Source: Streptomyces sp. TLI_105 (lineage in GTDB: Bacteria; Actinomycetota; Actinomycetes; Streptomycetales; Streptomycetaceae). Taken from it: a stretch of DNA of 64,000 bases. A program made the position numbers and the translations under genes. The stretch is taken from assembly GCF_900105415.1 (NCBI RefSeq), contig NZ_FNSM01000001.1, forward strand, positions 1,426,001 to 1,490,000, written 5' to 3'. Under the pieces are notes generated by a model. The model was not told the origin of the DNA. It saw only the letters and a program-made list of their open reading frames with translations, and ran no database searches. Positions 45,129 through 53,501 of the stretch are shown here, one piece after another; position 1 is the first letter of the stretch; each line of letters opens with the position of its first letter.

Positions 45129-46076
45129 TCAGATGCTCACGCCGTGCTGGCGCAGGGCGGCCAGCGGGTCGATGTCGGAGCCGTACTCCGGCCCGGTGCG
45201 CATCTCGAAGTGCAGGTGCGGGCCGGTGACGTTGCCGGTCGCGCCGGACAGGCCGATCTGGTCGCCGCCGCTGACGGTCTGGCCGGCGGAGACGGCGATC
45301 GAGGAGAGGTGGGCGTACTGCGAGAAGGTGCCGTCGGCGTGCTGGATGACGACCTGGTTGCCGTACGCGCCGCCGTCGCCGGCGGAGTAGACGGTGCCGG
45401 GGCCGACCGCGTGGACGGGGGTGCCGGTGGAGGCGATGAAGTCGACACCGGTGTGGTAGCCGGAGGACCACATGGAGCCGGACTGGTGGTACGGGGTCGA
45501 CATGCCGGCGCCGGCGATCGGGGCGACCCAGCCGGAGGAGGAGGTCGTGCCGGCCGACGAGGGTGCCGCGGGGGCCGACGACGGGGCGGCGGCCGGGGCG
45601 GCCGGGGCCGAGGAGCGCTCGCCGCCGCGGGAGGCGCGGGGGGCCTCGTCGCCGTTCTTGCCGGAGCTCCGCGTGCTCTGGTGGTCGGGCCTCGGTGCGG
45701 CGGTGTTCTTCGTGCCGAGGGTGAGCTTCATGCCGGGCAGGATCAGCGAGGGGTCGGCGCCGATGACCCGGCGGTTGTCCTTGTACAGCTTCTGCCAGCC
45801 GCCCGCGAGGTGGTGATCGGTGGCGATCTTCGAGAGGTAGTCGCCCCGGACGACGGAGTACGTCTTCGGCGCGGCCTTCGCGGTGGCGGGGGCGGCGGCC
45901 TTCACGTGGGCGACGGCCTGGGCGGGGGCGGCGGCCGGGGCGGCCTGCTCGGCGGCGTGGGCGCCGGTGGCTCCGAGGAGCGGGAGGGCGACGACGGCGC
46001 CACCGGTGCCGGCGGCGGCGATTCCGCGGGTCAGACGGTTGGACTTGGTGCGGCGGTGCTTACCCTTCGCGGGCAT
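45129..46076 (-). CDS. Secreted LysM/M23 peptidoglycan endopeptidase
   Basis: 315 aa from ATG at 46076 with GAGAGG upstream. Signal peptide with basic 'KGKHRRTKSNRL' start and 'GATGAHAA' cleavage region. A LysM domain (about 80-125: 'TYSVVRGDYLSKIATDHHLAGGWQKLYKDNRRVIG') binds peptidoglycan; a Ser/Ala-rich linker follows; the M23 domain (about 200-315) has the Zn ligands in 'GYHTGVDF' and 'GPHLHFEMRTG'. It should cut cross-bridges in the wall during growth or germination. Controlled by the c-di-AMP riboswitch in its leader. Confidence 0.95.
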   Translation of the reverse strand: MPAKGKHRRTKSNRLTRGIAAAGTGGAVVALPLLGATGAHAAEQAAPAAAPAQAVAHVKAAAPATAKAAPKTYSVVRGDYLSKIATDHHLAGGWQKLYKDNRRVIGADPSLILPGMKLTLGTKNTAAPRPDHQSTRSSGKNGDEAPRASRGGERSSAPAAPAAAPSSAPAAPSSAGTTSSSGWVAPIAGAGMSTPYHQSGSMWSSGYHTGVDFIASTGTPVHAVGPGTVYSAGDGGAYGNQVVIQHADGTFSQYAHLSSIAVSAGQTVSGGDQIGLSGATGNVTGPHLHFEMRTGPEYGSDIDPLAALRQHGVSI

Positions 46077-46089
46077 GGCGAATTCCTCT

Positions 46090-46275
46090 CCGGCGCCTGC
46101 GAGGTGAGCTGTCGGGTTCGGACTGGAGATGTCCGGCCGCGTGTTCACGCGACTTCACCCCGAGCCGTCCTTCTTCGAGGGATCGGCGACTTACCTGGGT
46201 CCCCCGCTCCTGCCTCGTACGGGTGAGTGCGGATTCCGGTCGGTGGCAGGATTCGGCGGTCCGTCCGGATTGAGC
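46090..46275 (-). promoter_or_regulatory. Cyclic di-AMP (ydaO-type) riboswitch
   Basis: On the minus strand the leader holds conserved ydaO/yuaA blocks in order: CCGCCGAATCCTGCC, GAGCGGGGGACCCA, GGGGTGAAG, then GTCCGAACCCGACAGCT and CACCTCGCAGGCG just before the ribosome site. Binding of c-di-AMP turns expression of such wall hydrolases down in Streptomyces. The RNA begins close to the promoter at 46279-46308. Confidence 0.93.
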
Positions 46276-46278
46276 GCG

Positions 46279-46308
46279 ACGCTAGACGAGTGGGGTCGGC
46301 GCGAACAA
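46279..46308 (-). promoter_or_regulatory. Promoter of the riboswitch-peptidase gene
   Basis: Minus-strand TTGTTC (46303-46308), 18-base spacer and TAGCGT (46279-46284). Transcription would begin near 46271, at the first riboswitch bases. Confidence 0.5.
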
Positions 46309-46608
46309 GCCACAGTTTTCAAGTGCTCCGGGATCCCTTGATATCCGGCCGGAATTCCGGTCACCCTCCGTGGATGGCGGTCCTTCGATCTCCTTTTCCC
46401 GGGGGGTATTTGGAAAAGACGATCAGGCACGGTCCGTCACGGTTATGACGCTGCTCACGCGCTGATCCCCATCTCCCCTGCAACCGGGGCGGGTTATGCC
46501 GAACTCCTCAATACGGACAGATCACCCATTCCCGTCCGAGGGGGTGCGTGCCGAGGCCCCCAGCCGGGATGATTGCCCCAGAAACCGATCAACAGAACAG
46601 GAGCAGCC

Positions 46609-47430
46609 GTGACGCAGCAGCTGCCGCAGATCCCGCCCGCCGAAGCCGCCGAGCCCGAGCTGACGGAGGTCCGCAACTTCCGGGACGTGGGCGGCCTGCC
46701 GACGACGGACGGACGCGCCGTCCGCCCCGGCCGCCTCTTCCGCAGCGGCCACCTCGCGCACGCGACGGAGGGCGACGCCGCCTTCCTCGCCTCGCTGGGC
46801 CTGCACACCGTCTTCGACTTCCGCAACGAGTCGGACCGGAAGGTCGAGGGCGCGGACGTCGACCTGCCCGGCGTGCGGAACGTGAACATACCCCTCAACG
46901 ACCCGGCCGACGGCAAGGAGTTCTGGAAGCTGGTGCGCGACGGCGAGATCGCGCAGCTGCGGGAGGTCCTCGGCGACGGCAAGGCGGCCGCCCGTATGTC
47001 CGACTCGTACCGGAAGATGGTGGTCGAGCGGACCGTGGAGCACAGCCGGATCCTGCACTCCATGGCCGAGGAGAGCGTCCCGGCGCTCATGCACTGCGCG
47101 GCCGGCAAGGACCGGGCCGGGCTCGCCGTCGCGATCACCCTGCTCGCGGTCGGGGTCGAGCGGGAGGCCATCGAGGCCGACTACGTGAAGTCGAACGCCC
47201 CGCACCGCCGCTACAAGGTGCGCCGCAGCTCCACCTCCCCGGACGCCATGTCGCCCGAGGTGATGGAGCTGCTGAGCCCGCTCTTCGACGCGCGGGTGGA
47301 GTACCTGCGGGCCGCCTTCGAGACGATCGAGGCGACCTGGGGCTCGGTGGACGCCTACATCACGGAGGGCCTGAAGCTGGCCCCGGAGACCCGCGAGCGA
47401 CTGCGGGAGCGGCTGCTCACGGAGGCGTGA
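46609..47430 (+). CDS. Tyrosine/dual-specificity phosphatase (Y_phosphatase3)
   Basis: 273 aa from GTG at 46609, ten bases past an AGGAG-like site. 'EVRNFRDVGGLPTTDGRAVRPGRLFRSGHL' is the family's opening and 'LMHCAAGKDRAGLA' is the active site HCxxGKDRxG. Cys acts as nucleophile, Arg binds phosphate. Similar to the MptpB-like lipid/protein phosphatases that also accept phosphoinositides. Cytosolic, no signal. Stands alone between the riboswitch leader and a small convergent gene. Confidence 0.94.
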   Translation: MTQQLPQIPPAEAAEPELTEVRNFRDVGGLPTTDGRAVRPGRLFRSGHLAHATEGDAAFLASLGLHTVFDFRNESDRKVEGADVDLPGVRNVNIPLNDPADGKEFWKLVRDGEIAQLREVLGDGKAAARMSDSYRKMVVERTVEHSRILHSMAEESVPALMHCAAGKDRAGLAVAITLLAVGVEREAIEADYVKSNAPHRRYKVRRSSTSPDAMSPEVMELLSPLFDARVEYLRAAFETIEATWGSVDAYITEGLKLAPETRERLRERLLTEA

Positions 47431-47436
47431 GGCCGC

Positions 47437-47592
47437 CTACTGGTTCTGCGCGCCCAGCATGAAGAGCAGGTAGAGGAAGCCGGCGAAGAGGTGGCCCGCG
47501 ATCAGGTAGGCGAAGAGACGGAGCACGAGCCCCTTGGGGAACTTGCCTTCACCGCGCTCCTCGCCGGTGACCGGTACGGACTTCTCGGACAT
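47437..47592 (-). CDS. Small membrane protein (DUF6126-type)
   Basis: 51 aa, starting ATG at 47592. Charged start 'MSEKSVPVTGEERGEGKFPKG', then one long hydrophobic helix ending 'LYLLFMLGAQNQ'. It follows the XRE-cupin regulator gene by 47 bases on the same strand. In S. coelicolor the same regulator/small-protein pair ends the hopanoid region, from memory SCO6770-SCO6771. Function unknown; a small regulator of a membrane transporter is one possibility. Confidence 0.85.
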   Translation of the reverse strand: MSEKSVPVTGEERGEGKFPKGLVLRLFAYLIAGHLFAGFLYLLFMLGAQNQ

Positions 47593-47639
47593 GTCGTTCC
47601 TTTCCTGGGGATTCAGGACTCGGAAGGGTTCGAGCGGGA

Positions 47640-48269
47640 TCAGCGCCGGTGCGGGGTCCCGTCACCGAGGCACAGCTCGGCGGCGGGGCTCTGCATCAGG
47701 GTGTGGACGAAGAGCAGCTCGGCCCCGCCGGAGGTGGCGGCGCCGATCCGGTGCGGGGTCAGCGAGTCGAAGTGCGCGCTGTCCCCGGGATCGAGGACGT
47801 GGACGGCCTCGCCGAGCGCGAGCCGGACCCGCCCCTCCAGGACGTGGATCCACTCCTCGCCGGGGTGGACGCGCACGATGTCGGCCCGGGTGGCGTACGG
47901 CACGTGGACCCGCAGGCACTGGAGGGCGCGCCCGGCGCCGCCCGCCTGGCGGTAGATCCAGCCGTCGGCCTCGACGGGTTCGGAGCGGCCGGCCCGGACG
48001 ACGGGGTCGCGCTCGGGGGGCACCTCGCCCAGGAGCTCGGAGACCGTCGTACCGTAGATACGGGACAGGGCGAGCAGCATCGGCAGCGAGGGCTGCCGGT
48101 TCCCCGTCTCCAGGCGCGAGAGGTGGGCCGGCGAGAGGCCGGCCCGCTGGGCGGCGGCTTCCAGGGTGAGTCCCCGGCGGCGGCGCAGGGCCCGCAGCTG
48201 CGGGGCGACGTCGGGCAGGACGTCGGGGGTGGCGGGGGCCGGGGAGGTGTCCCCGGGGACGTGGTCCAT
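47640..48269 (-). CDS. XRE-family regulator with cupin domain
   Basis: 209 aa from ATG at 48269. HTH 'LRALRRRRGLTLEAAAQRAGLSPAHLSRLETGNRQPSLPMLLALSRIYG' (about 25-75) and a C-terminal cupin ('VHPGEEWIHVLEGRVRLALGEAVHVLDPGDSAHFDSLTPHRIG'). This is the architecture of PuuR-type regulators, whose cupin binds a small ligand. The two palindromes at 48291-48323, right upstream, are likely its own operator. The gene follows hpnO by 74 bases, so it may also receive transcripts from the hopanoid operon. Confidence 0.92.
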   Translation of the reverse strand: MDHVPGDTSPAPATPDVLPDVAPQLRALRRRRGLTLEAAAQRAGLSPAHLSRLETGNRQPSLPMLLALSRIYGTTVSELLGEVPPERDPVVRAGRSEPVEADGWIYRQAGGAGRALQCLRVHVPYATRADIVRVHPGEEWIHVLEGRVRLALGEAVHVLDPGDSAHFDSLTPHRIGAATSGGAELLFVHTLMQSPAAELCLGDGTPHRR

Positions 48270-48290
48270 GCGTCCATTCCGCCAGGATCG

Positions 48291-48323
48291 TGCCTCTGAG
48301 GCAAGTTTCTTGCCTCAGAGGCA
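48291..48323. promoter_or_regulatory. Double palindromic operator of the XRE-cupin gene
   Basis: TGCCTCTGAGGCA (48291-48303) and TGCCTCAGAGGCA (48311-48323), two perfect TGCCTC-N-GAGGCA palindromes 20 bases apart centre to centre, so on one face of the helix. Typical of cooperative binding by dimers. Confidence 0.8.
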
Positions 48324-48343
48324 AAAGCGGCGTCGAGAACCGG

Positions 48344-49729
48344 TCAGCGCTGTGCGACCGCCTGCCTGACCAGCGTCTTCCCGAAGTCCCACATCAGCCC
48401 GCCGCCCCCGTGGGCGTCGTCCATGACCGCGGTGAAGGCGGTGACGAACCGGTCCACGTCCGCCTCGTCGATGATCAGCGGCGGGAGCAGCTTGATCACC
48501 TCCAGGTGGTCCCCGGAGACCTGGGTGAGGATCCGGTGCCGCTGGAGCAGCGGGACGACGACCATCTGGGCGAAGAGGCCCTTGCGGGCCGCCTGGAGCA
48601 TCGTCCAGCGCCCGCGCAGTCCGAGCGAGGACGGCCGCCCGAACTCGATCCCGATCATCAGGCCGCGCCCGCGGATCTCGTGCAGCAGCTCGTACCGCGG
48701 CACGAGCTCCCGCAGACGGCCGGAGAGCAGGTCGCCGATCCGGCGGGCGTGCGCGACGGTGCCCTCGTCCTCCATGACCGAGAGGACGGCGAGCCCGGCG
48801 GCCATGGCCTGCGCGTTCGACCCGAAGCTCGCCGAGTGGACCAGGACCCGGTCCATCGACGAGTAGACCTTCTTGAAGATCCAGTCCTTGCCGAGGGTCG
48901 CGCCGACCGGGACGTAGCCGCCGGAGAGCGCCTTGGCGACGCAGACCAGGTCCGGCTCGACCCCCTCCTCGTGCTGGTAGGCGTAGAAGTCGCCGGTCCT
49001 GCCGAGACCCGTCTGCACCTCGTCCGCGATGAGCAGCGCGCCGTGCCGGTGCAGCAGCTCCTGGGCGTCCCGGAGGAAGCCCGGTGGCGCCTCGTGGACG
49101 CCCTTGCCCTGGACGGGCTCCACGACGAAGGCGGCCACGTCGCCCCTGCGCAGCTCCCGCTCCAGGGCGTCGAGGTCGCCGAGGGCGATCGCGGTGTCCG
49201 GCAGGAGCGGGTCGAAGCCCTCCCGGAAGCCCTGCTCGCCGTTGACGGAGAGGGAGCCGGTGGTGAGCCCGTGGAAGGCGTGGTGGCAGTAGAGGACCCT
49301 CGGCCGCCCGGTGGCGTACCGGGCGAACTTGAGGGCGGTCTCCACGGCCTCGGTGCCGCTGTTGCCGAAGAAGACCCGGTCGAGGTGCGGGCTGTGGGTG
49401 AGCAGCTTCTCGGCGAGGAGGCCCGGCAGCGGCTGGCAGTCGAAGCGGGTGAGGTCGGCGAGCCGGGCGTCCAGGACGTCGTGGAGGGCCTTGCGGACGA
49501 CGGGGTGGTGCCGTCCGAGGCCCATCACGCCGAAGCCGGCGAGCATGTCGAGGTGGTCGACGCCGTCGGCGTCCCAGAAGTGGGCGCCCTCGGCCCGCTC
49601 GTAGACCTTGTCGAAGCCGATGGTGTGCAGCATGCGCGGCAGCTGGGGGTTGAGGTACCGGGCGTGCAGCTCGTACCGCTCCGCGCCGCGCTCGGAGAGC
49701 AGCGCCCGCAGGTCGAACCCGCCGGTCAT
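48344..49729 (-). CDS. hpnO: Aminotransferase for hopanoid side chain
   Basis: 461 aa. Class III PLP aminotransferase: 'FFGNSGTEAVETALKFAR' (phosphate loop), 'HAFHGLTTGSL', 'LLIADEVQTGLGRTG' (Asp for the pyridine N) and 'CVAKALSGGYVPVGA' (Schiff-base Lys). It aminates the oxidised side chain to form aminobacteriohopanetriol. ATG at 49729 overlaps the hpnH stop (ATGA). Last gene of the hopanoid operon. Confidence 0.92.
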   Translation of the reverse strand: MTGGFDLRALLSERGAERYELHARYLNPQLPRMLHTIGFDKVYERAEGAHFWDADGVDHLDMLAGFGVMGLGRHHPVVRKALHDVLDARLADLTRFDCQPLPGLLAEKLLTHSPHLDRVFFGNSGTEAVETALKFARYATGRPRVLYCHHAFHGLTTGSLSVNGEQGFREGFDPLLPDTAIALGDLDALERELRRGDVAAFVVEPVQGKGVHEAPPGFLRDAQELLHRHGALLIADEVQTGLGRTGDFYAYQHEEGVEPDLVCVAKALSGGYVPVGATLGKDWIFKKVYSSMDRVLVHSASFGSNAQAMAAGLAVLSVMEDEGTVAHARRIGDLLSGRLRELVPRYELLHEIRGRGLMIGIEFGRPSSLGLRGRWTMLQAARKGLFAQMVVVPLLQRHRILTQVSGDHLEVIKLLPPLIIDEADVDRFVTAFTAVMDDAHGGGGLMWDFGKTLVRQAVAQR

Positions 49730-50751
49730 GACGTGGTGTTCCCGGAGACCGTCTCCCGGATCGCGCGCAGGGACTCCTTGAGGGAGCCCATGGTGGCGAG
49801 GACGGCGGTGGGCTCGTAGCCGCAGTGCGCCATGCAGTTGGCGCAGCGCGGGTCCTTGCCGCGGCCGTACTTGTCCCAGTCGGTGTCCTCGACGAGCTCG
49901 CGGTACGTGGGGACGTATCCGTCGCTCATCAGATAGCAGGGGCGCTGCCAGCCGAAGAGCGAGTAGTTGGGGATGGCCCAGGCGGTGCAGGGGAAGTCGG
50001 CCTTTCCTTCCAGGAAGTCCAGGAAGAGCGGCGAGTGGTTGAGCCGCCAGCGGCGCCTGTTGCCGCCGGCGAAGGCCTTCTTGAAGAGTTCGCGGGTCTG
50101 CTCGACGCCGAGGAAGTGCTCCTGGTCGGGGGCTTTCTCGTAGGCGTAGGCGGGCGAGATCATCATTTCGTCGACCTGGAGGTCGTCGTTGAGGAAATTG
50201 AGCACCTCGATGATGGTCTGCGGGGTGTCGGTGTTGAAGAAGGTCGAATTGGTGGTGACCCGGAAGCCGCGCCGCTTGGCCTCCTTGATGGCCGCCACCG
50301 CCTCGTCGAACACGCCCTCCTTGGCGACGGACTCGTCGTGCCGTTCCCGCAGTCCGTCGATGTGGACGGCGAAGGCGAAGTACGGGGAGGGGGTGAACTT
50401 CTCCAGCTTCTTGCGCAGCAGCAGCGCGTTGGTGCAGAGGAAGACGTACTTCCGGCGGGCCACCAACTGGCGCACGATCTCGTCGATCTGAGGGTGCATC
50501 AGGGGCTCGCCGCCCGCGATGGACACCATGGGCGCGCCGGACTCCAGGACCGCGCCGACCGCCTGGGCGACCGGCATGCGCTGCTTGAGGACACCCGCCG
50601 GGTGCTGGATCTTCCCGCAGCCCTCGCACTTGAGGTTGCAGGCGTAGAGCGGCTCCAGCTCGACGATCAGGGGGAACTTGTCCCGCTTGCGGAGCTTCTG
50701 TTCGAAGAGGTAGGTCCCGACCCGGATGGACTGACGGAGCGGCATGGCCAT
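49726..50751 (-). CDS. hpnH: Adenosylhopane synthase, radical SAM
   Basis: 341 aa from ATG at 50751 with an excellent AGGAGGTGA site. Radical SAM CxxxCxxC in 'ACNLKCEGCGKIQHP'; 'SIAGGEPLMHPQIDEIV'; the C-terminal 'CANCMAHCGYEPTAV' Cys set fits the HpnH tail. It joins the 5'-deoxyadenosyl radical to diploptene, forming adenosylhopane, the first step of C35 side-chain synthesis. HpnG acts next. It overlaps hpnO by 4 bases. Confidence 0.95.
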   Translation of the reverse strand: MAMPLRQSIRVGTYLFEQKLRKRDKFPLIVELEPLYACNLKCEGCGKIQHPAGVLKQRMPVAQAVGAVLESGAPMVSIAGGEPLMHPQIDEIVRQLVARRKYVFLCTNALLLRKKLEKFTPSPYFAFAVHIDGLRERHDESVAKEGVFDEAVAAIKEAKRRGFRVTTNSTFFNTDTPQTIIEVLNFLNDDLQVDEMMISPAYAYEKAPDQEHFLGVEQTRELFKKAFAGGNRRRWRLNHSPLFLDFLEGKADFPCTAWAIPNYSLFGWQRPCYLMSDGYVPTYRELVEDTDWDKYGRGKDPRCANCMAHCGYEPTAVLATMGSLKESLRAIRETVSGNTTS

Positions 50752-50758
50752 AACTCGT

Positions 50759-51409
50759 TCACCTCCTGGGGAGCAGCAAAGAACGGTGCCATTCGAAGAA
50801 AGCGGGAAGGACGGCACGAAGAACACGGAAGGCTGATATTCCCCCGCGTACCGTGCCGATCCGGACCAGTTCGTGTTCCGGAGCGTCCACGACCACCCGG
50901 ACGGCCGCAACCGGGCGGGGTCCGGACGACGTCGCGGTACGGAGCGTGGCGGCCGACTCCATGTCGACGGCGATCGCGCCGCCGCCGGCCAGCGCGGCCC
51001 GCTCGGGGCCGCGCACCACGTGGTCGGAGCCGATCAGCGGCCCGGTGTGGACGGCGCGCCCGGGCACCGCCTTGACGAGGGCCTTCGCCAGGAGCTCGGT
51101 CCCGGTGCAGAGGGTCGCGCCGTCGGGGCCGCGGGTCTCGTCGGCGACGATCAGGTCCCCCGGGTGCATGCCGGGGGCGAGGCCCGCGCAGAAGCCGGAG
51201 GCGATCACCGCGGCGTCCCGCCAGGGCTCCTCGCCGAGCACCCGGGACACGGCCCGACGGGCCCGGTCCGGCCCCATGCCGGTGCGCAGCACGGTCACCG
51301 GGCCGGGTGCGCCGCCCCGTTCCCCGCTGCGCAGGGCGAACTGCTCGATGCCGAGCGCGCAGGCGATCAGCAGCGGCGGCCCGGCGCCCGGGCCGGGCTC
51401 GCGGCCCAT
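50759..51409 (-). CDS. hpnG: Hopanoid-associated phosphorylase/nucleosidase
   Basis: 216 aa, ATG at 51409 touching the shc stop (TGATG); GTG at 51412 is an alternative. Nucleoside-phosphorylase fold: 'VLRTGMGPDRARRAVSRVL', 'VIASGFCAGLAPGMHPGDLIVADET' and 'AIAVDMESAATLR' (purine and ribose site Met-Glu). It removes adenine from adenosylhopane, giving ribosylhopane (or its phosphate). Short gap of seven bases to hpnH. Confidence 0.92.
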   Translation of the reverse strand: MGREPGPGAGPPLLIACALGIEQFALRSGERGGAPGPVTVLRTGMGPDRARRAVSRVLGEEPWRDAAVIASGFCAGLAPGMHPGDLIVADETRGPDGATLCTGTELLAKALVKAVPGRAVHTGPLIGSDHVVRGPERAALAGGGAIAVDMESAATLRTATSSGPRPVAAVRVVVDAPEHELVRIGTVRGGISAFRVLRAVLPAFFEWHRSLLLPRR

Positions 51410-53394
51410 CACTCCGCCTTGCGCGGCGAGGGGTCCCCGTACACGTAGCGCCCGAGCGCCGTGAGCGGGAACACCTGCCGGTAGAGGTGGTAGTTGATGG
51501 AGAAGTCCCAGGGGAAGCCGGTTCCGGTGAAGTACGGCTCGTCCCAGGAGCCGTCCTCCCGCTGGGTCTCGGCCAGCCAGGCGACGCCCCGGCGGACGGG
51601 CTCGGAGTCGCGCTCGCCGGCGGCGAGGAGGGCGATCAGCGCCCAGGCCGTCTGGGAGGCGGTGGAGGGGCCGCGCCCGACCCATTCCTCCTCCTTGTAC
51701 GAGCGGAGGTCCTCGCCCCAGCCGCCGTCGTCGTTCTGCACGGTCGTGAGCCAGGCGACGGCCCGGCGGATCGCCGGGTGGGAGCCCGGCAGTCCGGCGG
51801 CGGCGAGCGCGGGGAGCACCGAGCCCGTGCCGTACACGTGGTTGACGCCCCAGCGGCCGAACCAGGCGCCGTTGGGCTCCTGTTCGGCGAGCAGCCACTC
51901 GATGCCCCGGCGGGCGCGCGGGTCCTCGGTCATTCCCTCGTACGCGAGCATCTCCACCACGTGGGCGGTGACGTCGGCGGAGGGCGGGTCGATGACCTCG
52001 CCGAAGTCGCAGAACGGCAGCTTGTTGGGGAAGGCGCTGGTGTTGTCGGCGTCGAAGGCTCCCCAGGCGCCGTTGCGCGACTGCATGCCGAGCGTCCAGC
52101 GGGCGCCGCGGGCGACGGCCGCCTCCACCCGGGCGGGGTCGGGGTGCTCGACCCGGCGCAGGGCGAGCAGGACCTCGGCGGTGTCGTCGATGTCGGGGTA
52201 GTTGTCGTTGTGGAACTCGAACGCCCAGCCGCCCGGCGGGAGTCCGGGCCGTCGCACCGCCCAGTCGCCGGTCCGGGTGATCTCCTCGTCGAGCATCCAG
52301 TCCACGGCCTTCACGAGCGCCGGGTGGTCGGGGCGGAGTCCGGCATCGGCGAGGGCGATGGTGGCGAGGCAGGTGTCCCAGACGGGCGACTGGCAGGCCT
52401 CGATCATCCGCGAGCCGTCCTCGCGCCAGACGGCGAACCGGTCGAGGGACTCCAGGCCGGCCCGCATGACCGGGTGCCGGAGGTCGTAGCCGAGGAGGTG
52501 GAGGGCGATGACCGAGTAGACGGCGGGTGGCTGGATGCCGCCCCAGCAGCCGTCGTTCTCCTGGCGCTCGACGATCCACCGGGCGGCGACGTTCATGGCC
52601 GTCCCGCGCAGCGCGCGCGGGGCGAAGCGGTGGTAGACGTGCAGTGCCTTGTCGAGCCGCTGGAAGATCCCGTCCCAGCCTGTGGCCGGGGCGAGCGGCC
52701 GGGGCGGGTTCGGCCGCGCGGGGTCGGTGTGCAGCTCGTCCAGCGGGAAGGGCGCGGGCCGGACGGGGCGCTTCGCGGAGACCACGGTGAGCGGCACGAT
52801 CGTCTGCCGGGCCCAGCAGCCGAAGTCGTAGATGTTGAGCGGGAACCACTTCGGCAGGAAGAGCAGCTCCGGCGGCAGCTCGGGCAGGTCCTCCCAGCGC
52901 CACCAGCCGAAGAGGGCCAGCCAGATCCGGGTGAAGACCCGGGCGGCGGCGATCCCGCCCCGGGCGCGGACCCAGGCGGAGGCGCGGGCCATGTGCGGGG
53001 CCTCGGGCGGGTCTCCGGCGAGCCGCAGGGCCACATAGGCCTCGACGGTGGCGGAGAGCTCGCCGGGGCCGCCGTAGAAGGTGGCCCAGGCGCCGTCCTC
53101 GCCCTGCAGGCGGCGGATGTGGAGGGCGGCGGCGCGGGTGGTGTCGGCGTCGAGGATGCCCAGGAACTGGCGGAGGAGCAGGTCCTCGGCGTCCATGGTG
53201 ACGTTGGTCTCCAGGTCGCCCTTCCACCAGCCGGCCGGGTCCTGCCGGGCGAGCAGGTGCTCGACGGCCCGTTCGACGGCCCGCGCGGCGGTGCCGTCGA
53301 GGCCGGACGCGAAGGCGTCGGTGTCGTTCGTCTTGCTGGCCGCGGCTGCCCGAGGGCCCACGGCCCCGGCGCTTCCGTCGGTCGTCGCTGTCAT
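51409..53394 (-). CDS. shc: Squalene-hopene cyclase
   Basis: 661 aa. The catalytic acid motif DxDD(T) is at 401-405 ('YPDIDDTAEV'), and several QW motifs ('QDPAGWWKGD', 'QENDGCWGG', 'QSRNGAWGAF', 'QEPNGAWFGRWG', 'QNDDGGWGED', 'QREDGSWDE') strengthen the alpha6-alpha6 barrel. 'GTGFPWDFSINYHLYRQVFPLTALGRYV' is the typical end. It is a monotopic membrane protein that cyclises squalene to hopene/hopanol. The first 35 residues are a variable low-complexity head. Centre of the operon. Confidence 0.97.
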   Translation of the reverse strand: MTATTDGSAGAVGPRAAAASKTNDTDAFASGLDGTAARAVERAVEHLLARQDPAGWWKGDLETNVTMDAEDLLLRQFLGILDADTTRAAALHIRRLQGEDGAWATFYGGPGELSATVEAYVALRLAGDPPEAPHMARASAWVRARGGIAAARVFTRIWLALFGWWRWEDLPELPPELLFLPKWFPLNIYDFGCWARQTIVPLTVVSAKRPVRPAPFPLDELHTDPARPNPPRPLAPATGWDGIFQRLDKALHVYHRFAPRALRGTAMNVAARWIVERQENDGCWGGIQPPAVYSVIALHLLGYDLRHPVMRAGLESLDRFAVWREDGSRMIEACQSPVWDTCLATIALADAGLRPDHPALVKAVDWMLDEEITRTGDWAVRRPGLPPGGWAFEFHNDNYPDIDDTAEVLLALRRVEHPDPARVEAAVARGARWTLGMQSRNGAWGAFDADNTSAFPNKLPFCDFGEVIDPPSADVTAHVVEMLAYEGMTEDPRARRGIEWLLAEQEPNGAWFGRWGVNHVYGTGSVLPALAAAGLPGSHPAIRRAVAWLTTVQNDDGGWGEDLRSYKEEEWVGRGPSTASQTAWALIALLAAGERDSEPVRRGVAWLAETQREDGSWDEPYFTGTGFPWDFSINYHLYRQVFPLTALGRYVYGDPSPRKAE

Positions 53395-53501
53395 GGCTTC
53401 CCCTTCGTGCAGTCGGTTCCTTCTGCTCCTGCGGGTCTGCCGTCGGCCGGCGCCGGGTGGCGCCGGCCGGCGACCGCGAACTCATATCAGGGTGATGGTG
53501 A

